Assembly (NCBI RefSeq): GCF_900116445.1
Contig: NZ_FPBH01000036.1
Coordinates: forward strand, 1-64,000
Length of the DNA stretch: 64,000 nucleotides
Origin: Paraburkholderia aspalathi
GTDB lineage: Bacteria > Pseudomonadota > Gammaproteobacteria > Burkholderiales > Burkholderiaceae
Direction: 5' to 3'
Shown: positions 1 through 8,219 of the stretch, in pieces
How the letters are laid out: each line of letters starts with the position of its first letter
Position numbering within the stretch: the first letter of the stretch is position 1
Position numbers and translations under genes: made by a program
Notes under the pieces: model-generated
What the model was told of the DNA's origin: nothing
Databases searched by the model: none
Seen by the model: the letters and a program-made list of their open reading frames with translations, nothing else

Positions 1-34
1 CCTTGAATTCTTCAGGAATGTTCCGTCTGCTCAT
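1..34 (-). CDS. IS3-family OrfA transposase, N-terminal fragment (cut by window edge)
   Basis: ATG at 34-32 is preceded on the minus strand by CTGAGGTGAGAA, a good ribosome site. The visible residues are MSRRNIPEEFK. This fits the start of the small helix-turn-helix OrfA protein that, by programmed frameshifting with OrfB, makes the IS3-type transposase. The rest lies outside the window, so integrity cannot be judged. Confidence 0.5.
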   Translation of the reverse strand, partial: MSRRNIPEEFK

Positions 35-95
35 TTCTCACCTCAGTTGGAGAATTATCCCCTTTAGAGGTGTCCAGGTTCATTGAACCACTACA
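1..95 (-). mobile_element. IS3-like insertion sequence, left end (partial)
   Basis: Read on the minus strand, the segment starts TGTAGTGGTT, continues through a short leader with a GAGGTGAG ribosome site, and enters a reading frame at position 34 beginning MSRRNIPEEFK. That start resembles OrfA of IS3-family transposases. The terminal TG at position 95 fits the TG...CA ends usual in this family. Only the end is in the window. It directly touches the inverted repeat that starts at 96. The IS family call rests on 11 residues plus the terminus, so it is moderately sure; the exact IS is not identified. Confidence 0.6.
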
Positions 96-242
96 CACTT
101 ACTTTCTTTGCCGCCGCAAAGAAAGATAAGCAAAGAAAGCGGCTAGAAGCCCCTGCTAAGCGGGCACCGTAGCCTGCAACGGGTAGTGGTGCATCTGGAA
201 TCTGTGTTCTCTCACATTCGGCGTTAGTGACAAGGGAGTCAT
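96..242 (+). repeat. Left arm of long imperfect inverted repeat
   Basis: Positions 96-170 match the reverse complement of 677-751 at 74 of 75 bases. Similarity continues with more mismatches to about 242 (partner about 605). Inside the arm, 102-125 is itself a perfect 10-bp hairpin with a CGCC loop (CTTTCTTTGC / GCAAAGAAAG). The arm begins exactly where the IS end stops. I take it to be a dispersed intergenic repeat of this genome; that is inference and would need a genome-wide count. Confidence 0.85.
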
Positions 243-344
243 ACTTCCGGCGGCGCTGCGCGCGCCGAAGAGCCGTTCATAAAACCGATCGCTACGTTTT
301 GGCGCTCGTGTCTCGCCATCAGACCGTGGCCTCATCATTGCCCC

Positions 345-416
345 GCCACTGCCACTGCCACTGCCACTGCCACTGCCACTGCCACTGCCACTGCCACTGC
401 GATTGTGATTGTGATT
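345..416 (+). repeat. GCCACT hexanucleotide tandem repeat
   Basis: Nine perfect GCCACT units run from 345 to 398, followed by three decayed units (GCGATT, GTGATT, GTGATT) to 416. It lies in the loop of the long inverted repeat. Reading frames across it encode only alternating dipeptides such as His-Cys or Val-Ala, so it is probably not coding. Copy number may vary by slippage. Confidence 0.9.
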
Positions 417-604
417 GGAATGGCACCGGCACCGGCGCCGTGACCGTGATTGCGGGGCAACGCCATATCATTTGAGGGCGGGTTCCCGCGTGAGTGCAGG
501 GATGCGTCGCCGAGGCGAAGCCGACGGCCCCACAAACCAAAACCGAAGCCGGCGGTTTCCCTTGCAGACCCGTCCGCGACGCACGCAGTGCGGAGTGGGA
601 GCTG

Positions 605-751
605 ATGACACCTTTGTCACTAACGCGGAATGTGAGAGAACACGGATTCCAGTCGCACCACTACCCCAGGCAAACCACGGTGCCCACTTAGCAGGGGCTT
701 CTAGCCGCTTTCTTTGCTTATCTTTCTTTGCGGCGGCAAAGAAAGTAAGTG
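605..751 (-). repeat. Right arm of long imperfect inverted repeat
   Basis: This is the reverse complement of the left arm: 677-751 pairs with 96-170 with a single mismatch (the C/T in AAGYGGGC), and 605-676 pairs more loosely with 171-242. It also carries the inner hairpin (722-745). The remaining 752-924, up to the next gene, is A-rich and holds nothing recognisable. Confidence 0.85.
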
Positions 752-924
752 CCGCCCCGCACAGGGGCAACACTAATAGACCACTAACAAAACAAGGAAA
801 GGCACGAAAGCCAGAACAAGACACAAAAACGAGGAACACAGACAAAAAGCGCCGCGAAGGCAAAAACCCCAAAATGCGCTACCCTACCTCTCCCGGCGAA
901 GCCACCATTCAAGAGGCTCAAATA

Positions 925-1731
925 ATGCCCTCCCCGAAACCCGGCAAAATCCGAATCGGCATAGGCGGCTGGACCTATGCCCCCTGGCGAGGAACGTTCT
1001 ACCCGTCAGACCTGACACAAAACCGCGAGCTCCAATATGCGAGCCAGAATCTCACATCGATAGAAATCAACGGCACCTTCTACGGCTTGCAAAAACCGGC
1101 AAGCTACGAAAAGTGGTATCAGGAAACCCCCGAAGATTTCGTCTTCTCGCTAAAAGCCCCCCGCTACGCAACAAACCGAAAAGTCCTGGCCGACGCCAAC
1201 GAAACCATCGAACGTTTCTTCGCCAGCGGCGTGCTACTGCTAAAACAGAAACTAGGCCCGATCAACTGGCAATTCGCCACCACCAAAAAGTTCGACCCCG
1301 AAGACTTCGAAGCCTTCCTGAAACTGCTGCCCGCCAGCATCGAAGGGCAAAAACTACGGCACGCCATCGAAGTCCGTAACGACACCTTCAAGACCCCCGA
1401 ATTCATCGCGCTAGCCAGAAAGTACAAAGTCGCCATCGTGCTGGCAGCCGACAGCGACTACCCGCAAATCGCCGACATCACCGCGCCATTCGTCTACGCC
1501 CGCATCATGGGTACAAGCGACAAGGAAGCCAAAGGCTATTCAACCAAGGCCCTCGACGCCTGGGTCGAACGCGCCCGCCAACTCGCCGCGGGCACAACAC
1601 CGGATGACCTCGAAACATCCGCCGCAGCCCCCGCAAAAACCACGGCGCGCGACGTCTACCTCTACGTCATCAGCGGCTTCAAGGAACGCAATCCGGCCGC
1701 CGCCATGGCGCTGATCGAACGCCTCGAATAA
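925..1731 (+). CDS. DUF72 family TIM-barrel protein
   Basis: 268 aa. The N-terminal IRIGIGGWTYAPWRGTFYP and the following SIEINGTFYG are typical of DUF72, a conserved bacterial family of unknown biochemical role with a predicted TIM-barrel fold. ATG 925 is chosen because AGAGG lies 8 bases upstream; an in-frame ATG at 874 has a poorer ribosome site. Codon use is unlike its neighbours: AAA for lysine and several CTA leucine codons, which are rare in the rest of this GC-rich window. With the IS end and repeat just upstream, this suggests different ancestry. Family call is firm, function unknown. Confidence 0.85.
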   Translation: MPSPKPGKIRIGIGGWTYAPWRGTFYPSDLTQNRELQYASQNLTSIEINGTFYGLQKPASYEKWYQETPEDFVFSLKAPRYATNRKVLADANETIERFFASGVLLLKQKLGPINWQFATTKKFDPEDFEAFLKLLPASIEGQKLRHAIEVRNDTFKTPEFIALARKYKVAIVLAADSDYPQIADITAPFVYARIMGTSDKEAKGYSTKALDAWVERARQLAAGTTPDDLETSAAAPAKTTARDVYLYVISGFKERNPAAAMALIERLE

Positions 1732-1844
1732 CGGTCATCCGGCTCACACGCGCGAGTGTCATAATCCCGGCAGCGAATCGACGCATCGACACTCACCCAT
1801 CGGGCGGTGAGACCACCCCAACATCCAAGGTCCGGGAGACTATT

Positions 1845-2963
1845 TTGAGCGCCATCGACAATCCTTTGCACGATCAGGAAGTCGGCTCGGCCGACGCCAC
1901 CCAGGACACCACGCGCATCGACGACGTTCGCATCGGCGCGGTACGTCCGCTGATTTCCCCTGCCCTGCTGCAGGATGAATTGCCTGTGCCGCCGTCGGTG
2001 CAGACGCTCGTCGAGAAAACCCGCGCGGAAATCGCCGATGTTCTGCATGGCCGCGACGACCGGCTTGTGCTGATCGTCGGCCCGTGTTCGATTCACGACC
2101 ACGACCAGGCCATCGAATACGCCCGCAAGCTCAAGGTCGCGGCGCAGACCTACAAGGACGATCTGCTGATCGTCATGCGCGTGTACTTCGAGAAGCCGCG
2201 CACAACGGTAGGCTGGAAAGGCTATATCAACGACCCGCGTCTCGATGGCAGCTTCCGCATCAACGAGGGCTTACGTCTCGCACGGCAACTGCTGCTCGAC
2301 ATCAACGGTCTCGGCTTGCCCACGGCCACCGAATTTCTCGACCTGCTCAGCCCGCAATACATCGCGGATCTGGTCGCGTGGGGTGCGATCGGCGCGCGCA
2401 CGACGGAGAGTCAGAGTCATCGGCAGCTTGCATCGGGGCTGAGCTGCCCGATCGGCTTCAAGAACGGTACGGACGGCGGCGTACAGATCGCCGCGGACGC
2501 CATCGTCGCGGCGCACGCAAGCCATGCGTTCATGGGTATGACCAAGATGGGTATGGCCGCGATCTTCGAGACGCGTGGCAATGACGACGCGCACGTGATC
2601 TTGCGCGGCGGCAAGAAAGGTCCGAATTACGACAGCGCGTCCGTGGATGCAACCTGCGCAGTGCTCAAATCGGCAGGCCTGCGCGAGCAGGTCATGATCG
2701 ACTGCTCACATGCGAACTCAGGCAAATCGCATTTGCGTCAACTGGAGGTGGTGCAGGATCTGGCGCAACAACTCTCGCAGCGCGAGCGCCGCATTCTCGG
2801 CGTCATGCTCGAAAGTCATCTGGAAGAAGGTCGTCAGGATCTGAAGACCGGTGTGCCGCTGCGTCACGGCGTATCGATTACGGACGCCTGCGTGAGCTGG
2901 GCGCAAACCGAACCGGCGCTCGAGACGCTGGCCGAAGCGACCCAGAAACGACGCGCGGGCTGA
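1845..2963 (+). CDS. aroG: 3-deoxy-7-phosphoheptulonate (DAHP) synthase, class I
   Basis: 372 aa. Condenses phosphoenolpyruvate and erythrose 4-phosphate to DAHP, the first step of the shikimate pathway. The class I AroF/G/H signatures are clear: LIVGPCSIHDHDQA, VMRVYFEKPRTTVGWKG, GARTTESQSHRQLASG, GFKNGTDG, and IDCSHANSGK near the C-terminus. The start is TTG at 1845, with GGGAG about 6 bases upstream and no better ATG. The N-terminus is slightly longer than in E. coli AroG (350 aa). Which aromatic amino acid inhibits it cannot be told from the sequence. Confidence 0.95.
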   Translation: MSAIDNPLHDQEVGSADATQDTTRIDDVRIGAVRPLISPALLQDELPVPPSVQTLVEKTRAEIADVLHGRDDRLVLIVGPCSIHDHDQAIEYARKLKVAAQTYKDDLLIVMRVYFEKPRTTVGWKGYINDPRLDGSFRINEGLRLARQLLLDINGLGLPTATEFLDLLSPQYIADLVAWGAIGARTTESQSHRQLASGLSCPIGFKNGTDGGVQIAADAIVAAHASHAFMGMTKMGMAAIFETRGNDDAHVILRGGKKGPNYDSASVDATCAVLKSAGLREQVMIDCSHANSGKSHLRQLEVVQDLAQQLSQRERRILGVMLESHLEEGRQDLKTGVPLRHGVSITDACVSWAQTEPALETLAEATQKRRAG

Positions 2964-3123
2964 AACCCGCCGACGCGGCCTGCACGATCTCGCGCTTCCA
3001 GTAACCGTCCGATGACCATCACGATGAGCATCAATAAAGGCTGGAACGCGAGCGTGCACGACGCAAATCTGAAGCAAACAACACCACCATAAGCACCACA
3101 CGCGCCGCACCAATCACCGATAG

Positions 3124-3178
3124 AACACCCTCACCGGTGTTGGGCAGCGCGTGTTTCCTCACGCCCGATGCATCGGGC
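3124..3178. terminator. Palindromes in the aroG / hupB convergent gap
   Basis: Between the convergent aroG (+) and HU gene (-) are AACACC-CTCACC-GGTGTT (3124-3141) and a perfect 16-bp palindrome GCCCGATGCATCGGGC (3163-3178). Neither is followed by a T-run on either strand. A bidirectional termination or processing role is plausible from position only. Confidence 0.35.
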
Positions 3179-3229
3179 ACCGCGCACTAAAACAGCGCAC
3201 GTGGATGCTCCAGCGCGAGGCGCGTTGCA

Positions 3230-3508
3230 TTACGACGCGTTGACGGCTTCCTTGAATGCCTTGCCGGCGGTGAACTTCACCGTCTTGGCTGCGGCGATCT
3301 GGATCTCTGCACCGGTCGACGGATTGCGACCCACGCGTGCTGCGCGCGCGCCGGTCGAGAAAGAACCGAAACCGACCAGTTGCACCGTATCACCACCCAC
3401 CACGGCTTTGGTCACCGCTTCGACGATAGCGTCGATGGTTTGGCCGGTGGCCGCTTTGCTTTCGCCCGTCGCTGCGGCGACTGCATCAATCAGTTCCTGT
3501 TTGTTCAT
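3230..3508 (-). CDS. hupB: HU-type histone-like DNA-binding protein
   Basis: 92 aa. Small dimeric nucleoid protein that bends DNA non-specifically. Family features: N-terminal MNKQELIDAVA, central VQLVGFGSFS, and the DNA-arm segment GRNPSTGAEIQI ending KTVKFTAGKAFKEAVN. Start ATG 3508 has GGAAG upstream, and the translation starts with the canonical HU motif; longer in-frame starts are unlikely. It is transcribed alone, convergent with aroG. Burkholderiaceae often carry several HU genes, so the hupB name is by similarity. Confidence 0.92.
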   Translation of the reverse strand: MNKQELIDAVAAATGESKAATGQTIDAIVEAVTKAVVGGDTVQLVGFGSFSTGARAARVGRNPSTGAEIQIAAAKTVKFTAGKAFKEAVNAS

Positions 3509-3858
3509 AGCACTTCCCGTATGGTAATCATGGAACCGGCGCCACATCTGTTGCGCCGGGACCGACACACTAACGCATAGGCGCGCATTCGCGCAAACCT
3601 TGGATGTAAGCCTTGTATCGCCCGCCCAGCGGCAATTTGACGTTTTTTTGTCCCAAAGTGCTATAAGAATCGCGCGCTTACGCATTTCTCCCGCTTTACG
3701 GCGCTCCGCGGCGTATCACAATCCGTTGCAATTTCAGTGATTTAGCGGCGGCAAACCGGCTACCACCATGCTTTTTTACGATGTTATGGGGAATCGCAAA
3801 AATTGACGATTCAGCACCACGCTACGCCCAGTAATAAAAATCCGGGAAGAATAAAACA
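3509..3858. other. Intergenic region upstream of HU gene
   Basis: About 350 bases between the HU start and the small open frame at 3859. It should hold the HU promoter on the minus strand. The part near 3590-3860 is more AT-rich than its surroundings. I see no RNA gene or convincing operator. Confidence 0.5.
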
Positions 3859-4020
3859 ATGAAAATTCGCCATATTGCAACATGCGTGGCGCTCGCCGGA
3901 TGGTCTTGGGGAACCGGAGCAGCCGGCGATACCGCCTGCGTGACGCGGGTCGGCGCGGCACAAATGACTCATCAGCGACTCGCTCGCAGGGTGTATTTAC
4001 CGCTCATTCAACACGCCTGA
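3859..4020 (+). CDS. Possible small secreted peptide (53 aa), hypothetical
   Basis: ATG 3859 is preceded by GGGAAG about 10 bases upstream. The product starts MKIRHIATCVALAGW, a positively charged N-terminus followed by a short hydrophobic stretch and small residues (GTGAAGD), like a signal peptide with cleavage near residue 23. The mature part would be about 30 residues with one Cys and several Arg. No family recognised. It ends 90 bases before the GGDEF-EAL start, so it could be co-transcribed. Support is only the ribosome site and signal-like N-terminus. Confidence 0.35.
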   Translation: MKIRHIATCVALAGWSWGTGAAGDTACVTRVGAAQMTHQRLARRVYLPLIQHA

Positions 4021-4109
4021 TTTATTTCCGCTGAGAATTCCCTCAAGGTCTCGCCGACGTTGCCGATATACAAAGCTGCGTGTGCGGCGCAAACGTTACA
4101 GGGACGGGC

Positions 4110-6077
4110 ATGGTTCGGTTAGCCAGATTGAGGGAAGCGCTATCGGTCGCGGAAGGCGACCCGGAACTCGTGCGCTCGCAACTTCAGGCATTCGGCCGCC
4201 AGATACCGCTGCTTTATTTCATCCTCATCGTCAACACGATGGCCGTGGCCGTCACGCACCTGGGATCGGCGCCGGCGTGGTTGTCCATCTACTTCCCCGG
4301 GGCGCTCTGCGCGCTGTGCGTCATCCGTTGCGTGCGCTGGTGGCGTATCCGGCACCGGGTTCTGACGCACGACAAGGCCGTGCCGGAACTGCGCAAACTG
4401 ATCTGGCTCGCGGGCATCTTCGCCGTCGCCTTCAGCAGCTGGTCACTCTTACTGTTTCCCTACGGCTCAGCCTATGAGCAGGCTCAGGTCGCGTTTTACA
4501 TGGCAACGACACTGGTCGGCTGCGTGTTCTGCCTGATGCACCTGCGGGCGGCCGCCCTGCTTCTGTTATCAATCGTTATCCTGAGCTTTTCGGCGTACCT
4601 GGTCTCCACGCGCTCGCCAGTGTTCATCGCGATGGCCGTCGACATGACCCTGGTCGGGCTCGCGCTCGCCTTCATCATCGAGCTGTATTACCGGACCTTT
4701 GCCGGCGTGGTGCACGCGCAGCGCGAATTGCAGGTAAGCCAGGAAAAAACGCAAAGACTCAGCGACGACAACTTCAGACTTGCGAGCATCGACAGCCTGA
4801 CCGATCTGCCCAACCGGCGCAGCTTCTTTGCCTCGCTGCGCGCGCTATCGGAACAGACGCCCGCAGCCGGTGGCGGTTTCAATGTCGGCTTGATCGATCT
4901 CGACGGTTTCAAACAGGTTAACGATATCTACGGACACGCAAGCGGCGACCTCGTGCTGCAGGAAGTCGGCGTGCGCTTGCTGGCGCTTGCAGAACCGGGC
5001 ATCTTCTTCGCGCGCCTGGGCGGCGACGAATTCGGCGTGCTGGCCCAGCACAAACTGCCGAACGAGACGCTCGTCGAGTTGGGAGAGCGCATCTGCGAAA
5101 CGCTCGGCCAGCCCTACCGGGTCGCCGGCAATGTCGCCGAACTGACCGGAACAATCGGCTGGGCCGCGTTTCCTGAAGCGGGCACGACAGTGCAGCAGGT
5201 TTTCGAACGCGCGGACGCCGCCTTGTACGTCGGCAAGGAAAGCCGCCGCGGCACGCCGGTAATCTTCTCGACCGAACATGAGACACGGATCCGGCGCTCG
5301 AGTCTCGTCGCGCAGGAACTCCGCCATGCGGACCTGGAGTCCGAACTGTTCCTCGAATTTCAACCGATCTACGACGTGCTCACGCAACGTACCATCGGCA
5401 TGGAAGCCCTCGGGCGCTGGCACAACGCGCGGCTAGGCGCGGTCAGGCCAGAGGAATTCATTCGGATTGCCGAGCGTACCGATCTGATTCTGCGCGTCAC
5501 CGAAGTGCTGCTGCGAAAAGCCCTTGATGAAGCATCGCGCTGGCCGGCCGATCTCTATCTGTCGTTCAATCTCTCCGCGATCGATATTTCGACTTCGCCG
5601 CGCGCTCGCCGCCTGGTCGATATCGTGCTGGCGAGCGGCGTGCCCGCGCATCACGTCAACTTCGAGATCACGGAAACCGCGGTCACGCGCGATTTCGAGC
5701 AGGCCCACTGCTCGCTGACGATGATCAAGCAAGCCGGCTGCCGTGTCTCGCTCGACGATTTCGGCACCGGCTATTCGAGCCTCAGCTACGTGCATCGCCT
5801 GCCCTTCGATACGATCAAGATCGACCGCAGCTTCATGACCGACGTGGATTCCAATAGCGCTTCGAAGAAGATCGTCAAGTCGGTGCTCGATCTGTGCAGA
5901 AACCTCGGACTCGAATGCATCGTGGAAGGACTCGAGACGTCGTCGCAAGCCGATGTCGTCAAGGCACTGGGCGCTCGCGCGCTGCAGGGCTATCTGTTCG
6001 GCAGGCCGATGCGGGCAAGCGCCGTTAAGGCCTATTTGCAGACCATGCTCGGGCAGAGTGACGTCGTCGAGACGTAG
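4110..6077 (+). CDS. Membrane-anchored GGDEF-EAL cyclic-di-GMP protein
   Basis: About 655 aa from ATG 4110 (GGGA 5 bases upstream; a GTG at 4080 would add 10 residues). The N-terminal ~190 residues hold several hydrophobic segments (IPLLYFILIVNTMAVAVTHL and later ones), an inner-membrane sensor-like part. A GGDEF domain follows with an intact GGDEF at about 304-308, then an EAL domain with intact EAL at 432-434, DDFGTGYSSLSY, KIDRSF and LQGYLFGRP. Both catalytic motifs are intact, so it could make and break cyclic di-GMP. The net activity and signal are unknown. Confidence 0.9.
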   Translation: MVRLARLREALSVAEGDPELVRSQLQAFGRQIPLLYFILIVNTMAVAVTHLGSAPAWLSIYFPGALCALCVIRCVRWWRIRHRVLTHDKAVPELRKLIWLAGIFAVAFSSWSLLLFPYGSAYEQAQVAFYMATTLVGCVFCLMHLRAAALLLLSIVILSFSAYLVSTRSPVFIAMAVDMTLVGLALAFIIELYYRTFAGVVHAQRELQVSQEKTQRLSDDNFRLASIDSLTDLPNRRSFFASLRALSEQTPAAGGGFNVGLIDLDGFKQVNDIYGHASGDLVLQEVGVRLLALAEPGIFFARLGGDEFGVLAQHKLPNETLVELGERICETLGQPYRVAGNVAELTGTIGWAAFPEAGTTVQQVFERADAALYVGKESRRGTPVIFSTEHETRIRRSSLVAQELRHADLESELFLEFQPIYDVLTQRTIGMEALGRWHNARLGAVRPEEFIRIAERTDLILRVTEVLLRKALDEASRWPADLYLSFNLSAIDISTSPRARRLVDIVLASGVPAHHVNFEITETAVTRDFEQAHCSLTMIKQAGCRVSLDDFGTGYSSLSYVHRLPFDTIKIDRSFMTDVDSNSASKKIVKSVLDLCRNLGLECIVEGLETSSQADVVKALGARALQGYLFGRPMRASAVKAYLQTMLGQSDVVET

Positions 6078-6146
6078 ATGCTCTCCTGCCTGCCTCGCGC
6101 GAATCAGCACGACAGGCGTACAGCACACCTGCATGAAGCCGCACGA

Positions 6147-6875
6147 CTAACGCGGCACAGTGTCGTACTCCAACTCCGGATACCAGTCGCTGCCGCGGCC
6201 GCCGGGGGTCATGTCGAGCACGGTCCAGATCGGCATCACATCGGGAGCGCCGCGTGGATCCTGACCCGGGTCCGCTGTCGACGGTCCCATCTCCTCGGCC
6301 CAGAAATGCCGCACCGTACCGCCTGAACGCGTGAACACGTTGAAGGCGGGATTGTCGCCGCCATCCGGCACTTCGGCGGCGTAGTCGCGGTTAAAAGTAT
6401 TGCCGCCCGACGAATACAGCCGCAGGTGCCGCCAGCCGCGCTCTTTCTTGAAGGCCACCAGCTTGTCGATCGGCGAGCGGCCGATCACCGCAAAAGCCAC
6501 GCGTTGCAAGATGTCGGGCATTTCGCCGTCGTACGCGCTCAGGAGCGAAGTGCACATCGAACAGGGGCGCTCGCGCTGCGGGCCGAACATCCAGTTGTAG
6601 GTGACGAGGGTGTCATGCGCGCCGAACATTTCGGATAGCGTCACCGGGCCCGCCTCCCCCTCGAAGAGATAGGCCTGCGGCACGATACCGCCGGGCGGCA
6701 GCGCACGGCGCTGCGCGGCCACGCGTTCGATGTGACGGCGCAACTCGATTTCTTCGGCCAGCAGGTCGTTGCGCGCGCTGCGATATTCGGCGCTCTCGCC
6801 CGGAAAGCGGGCGGGCGATTCGGCCAGCAGCCGGGCCGGTTTCAACGCTTGTGCAGACGGGTCTACATCATTCAT
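6147..6875 (-). CDS. DUF899 family thioredoxin-like protein
   Basis: 242 aa. Matches DUF899, predicted thioredoxin-fold proteins of unknown substrate: an N-terminal helical part, then GPVTLSEMFGAHDTLVTYNW, a Cys pair C105-x2-C108 (RPCSMCTSLL), and the C-terminal block VRHFWAEEM...WTVLDMTPGGRG. ATG 6875 has a strong AGGAGGTGG. It is divergent from a LysR gene at 7144, which may regulate it. The CxxC hints at redox chemistry, but this is not shown. Confidence 0.85.
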   Translation of the reverse strand: MNDVDPSAQALKPARLLAESPARFPGESAEYRSARNDLLAEEIELRRHIERVAAQRRALPPGGIVPQAYLFEGEAGPVTLSEMFGAHDTLVTYNWMFGPQRERPCSMCTSLLSAYDGEMPDILQRVAFAVIGRSPIDKLVAFKKERGWRHLRLYSSGGNTFNRDYAAEVPDGGDNPAFNVFTRSGGTVRHFWAEEMGPSTADPGQDPRGAPDVMPIWTVLDMTPGGRGSDWYPELEYDTVPR

Positions 6876-7143
6876 CAGCCACCTCCTGTTGCGGTAACAA
6901 GGATTAAGGGCGCGATAGCGGCACGGCATGGCGCGACGCGGCCGCGAGCGCATCTTTTGCCCTTATATAGCCACGACGAACGGCATGCCGACGAATCGAC
7001 AACGTCAGCGAAATATTTTGCTGGCCCGTCCGCGGCGGTAATCGAACCCTCATTGCAAGGTATCCTTTCCCAAAACAGCATGCGCGCGCCGGCGTACTTT
7101 TGCACCGTCACGATGGCCGCCGCGCCGCCTTTGAGGATGCCCT

Positions 7144-8106
7144 ATGCCGCTTCGTCTGCCTCCTCTGCCCGCGCTTCGTTTTTTTGAAGCGGCCGGCAGG
7201 CATCAGAGTTTCAAGCTCGCCGCCGCGGAACTGAGCGTCACGCCGAGCGCGATTAGCCACGGCATCGTCGGCCTCGAACAATCGCTCGGCGTCGAACTGT
7301 TCGTGCGCGAGCCGCGCGGAGTTTCGCTGACGACGGCGGGCGCGGACTATCTGTCGTACGTATCCGAAGCGTTTTCGCTGATCGCGATCGGCACGCAGCG
7401 CCTGCCGAACCACCGCGCGAATCGCCCGATCGCGCTGAGTTGCGCGCCTACGCTTGCCTCGCGGTGGCTGTTGCCGCGCCTCGCCGCCTTTCGCGCACGC
7501 TGGCCGGCTGCGAACGTCACCGTCGATACCTCGCACCGTCAGGTCGGCTTTCCCGTCGACGGTTTCGATTTCGCCATTCGCCTAAGCCGCGCTCCGGTCG
7601 CGGGGACCGCGTGGACGCGTCTGTTCGGCGAACGCCTGGTGCCGGTGTGCAGCCCGGCGTACGTGGATAACTTGCGCGACGCGCATGGCAACGTCGATCT
7701 GCGTCACGCGACGTTCATTCACGTGAACTCGGCGAGCGAGGACTGGCAGGCATGGTTCGACGGGGTCGCCAACGATGGGACAGCTATCGACGGCATCGAC
7801 CTGAACGACGGCTTGCGTGTCGACACGATCCAGCTCGCTTTCGAAGCCGCGAGCATGGGCCTCGGCGTCGCGCTCGGCAGACGGCCGCTGGTCGACCGCG
7901 ATCTCGCAAGCGGCGCACTCGTCGAGGCCAGCCCACAAACGATTGACTCTTCCACGGCGTATTGGCTGGTGAGCGCGCAAAACACGGATAGCGCGGAGAA
8001 TCGCCCGGAACTGTCCGACTTCAAACGGTGGCTGCTCAGCGAGGCTGAACCGTTCGCCAATCCACCCGCTGCTGCCGATTCGGAATTGCACCGCGCCGAC
8101 CACTAA
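7144..8106 (+). CDS. LysR-family transcriptional regulator (GcvA-like)
   Basis: 320 aa. The N-terminal winged helix-turn-helix (about 8-65: LPALRFFEAAGRHQSFKLAAAELSVTPSAISH) and the start PLPALRFFEA are typical of the GcvA/AmpR-like branch. A periplasmic-binding-like effector domain follows from about residue 90. It is divergent from the DUF899 gene (268-base gap) and 113 bases before an MFS gene on the same strand, so either may be its target. The effector is unknown. Confidence 0.88.
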   Translation: MPLRLPPLPALRFFEAAGRHQSFKLAAAELSVTPSAISHGIVGLEQSLGVELFVREPRGVSLTTAGADYLSYVSEAFSLIAIGTQRLPNHRANRPIALSCAPTLASRWLLPRLAAFRARWPAANVTVDTSHRQVGFPVDGFDFAIRLSRAPVAGTAWTRLFGERLVPVCSPAYVDNLRDAHGNVDLRHATFIHVNSASEDWQAWFDGVANDGTAIDGIDLNDGLRVDTIQLAFEAASMGLGVALGRRPLVDRDLASGALVEASPQTIDSSTAYWLVSAQNTDSAENRPELSDFKRWLLSEAEPFANPPAAADSELHRADH

Positions 8107-8219
8107 ACCCTGCCCAACCTCTGTCTGAACAGGTGAGCCACACTCACCCGTCGTCAAAATCTTTTCTTTTGCCGCTTCTGACGCTCGCTGCGACCATGGT
8201 GTCCAAGGAGATCAGAACC

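Noticed and set aside
345..416. Possible CRISPR array
   Set aside because: The units are contiguous 6-mers with no spacers, and no cas genes are present.
227..475. Open frames encoding His-Cys or Val-Ala repeats
   Set aside because: They arise from the GCCACT tandem repeat read in different frames; no ribosome site and no conserved domain.
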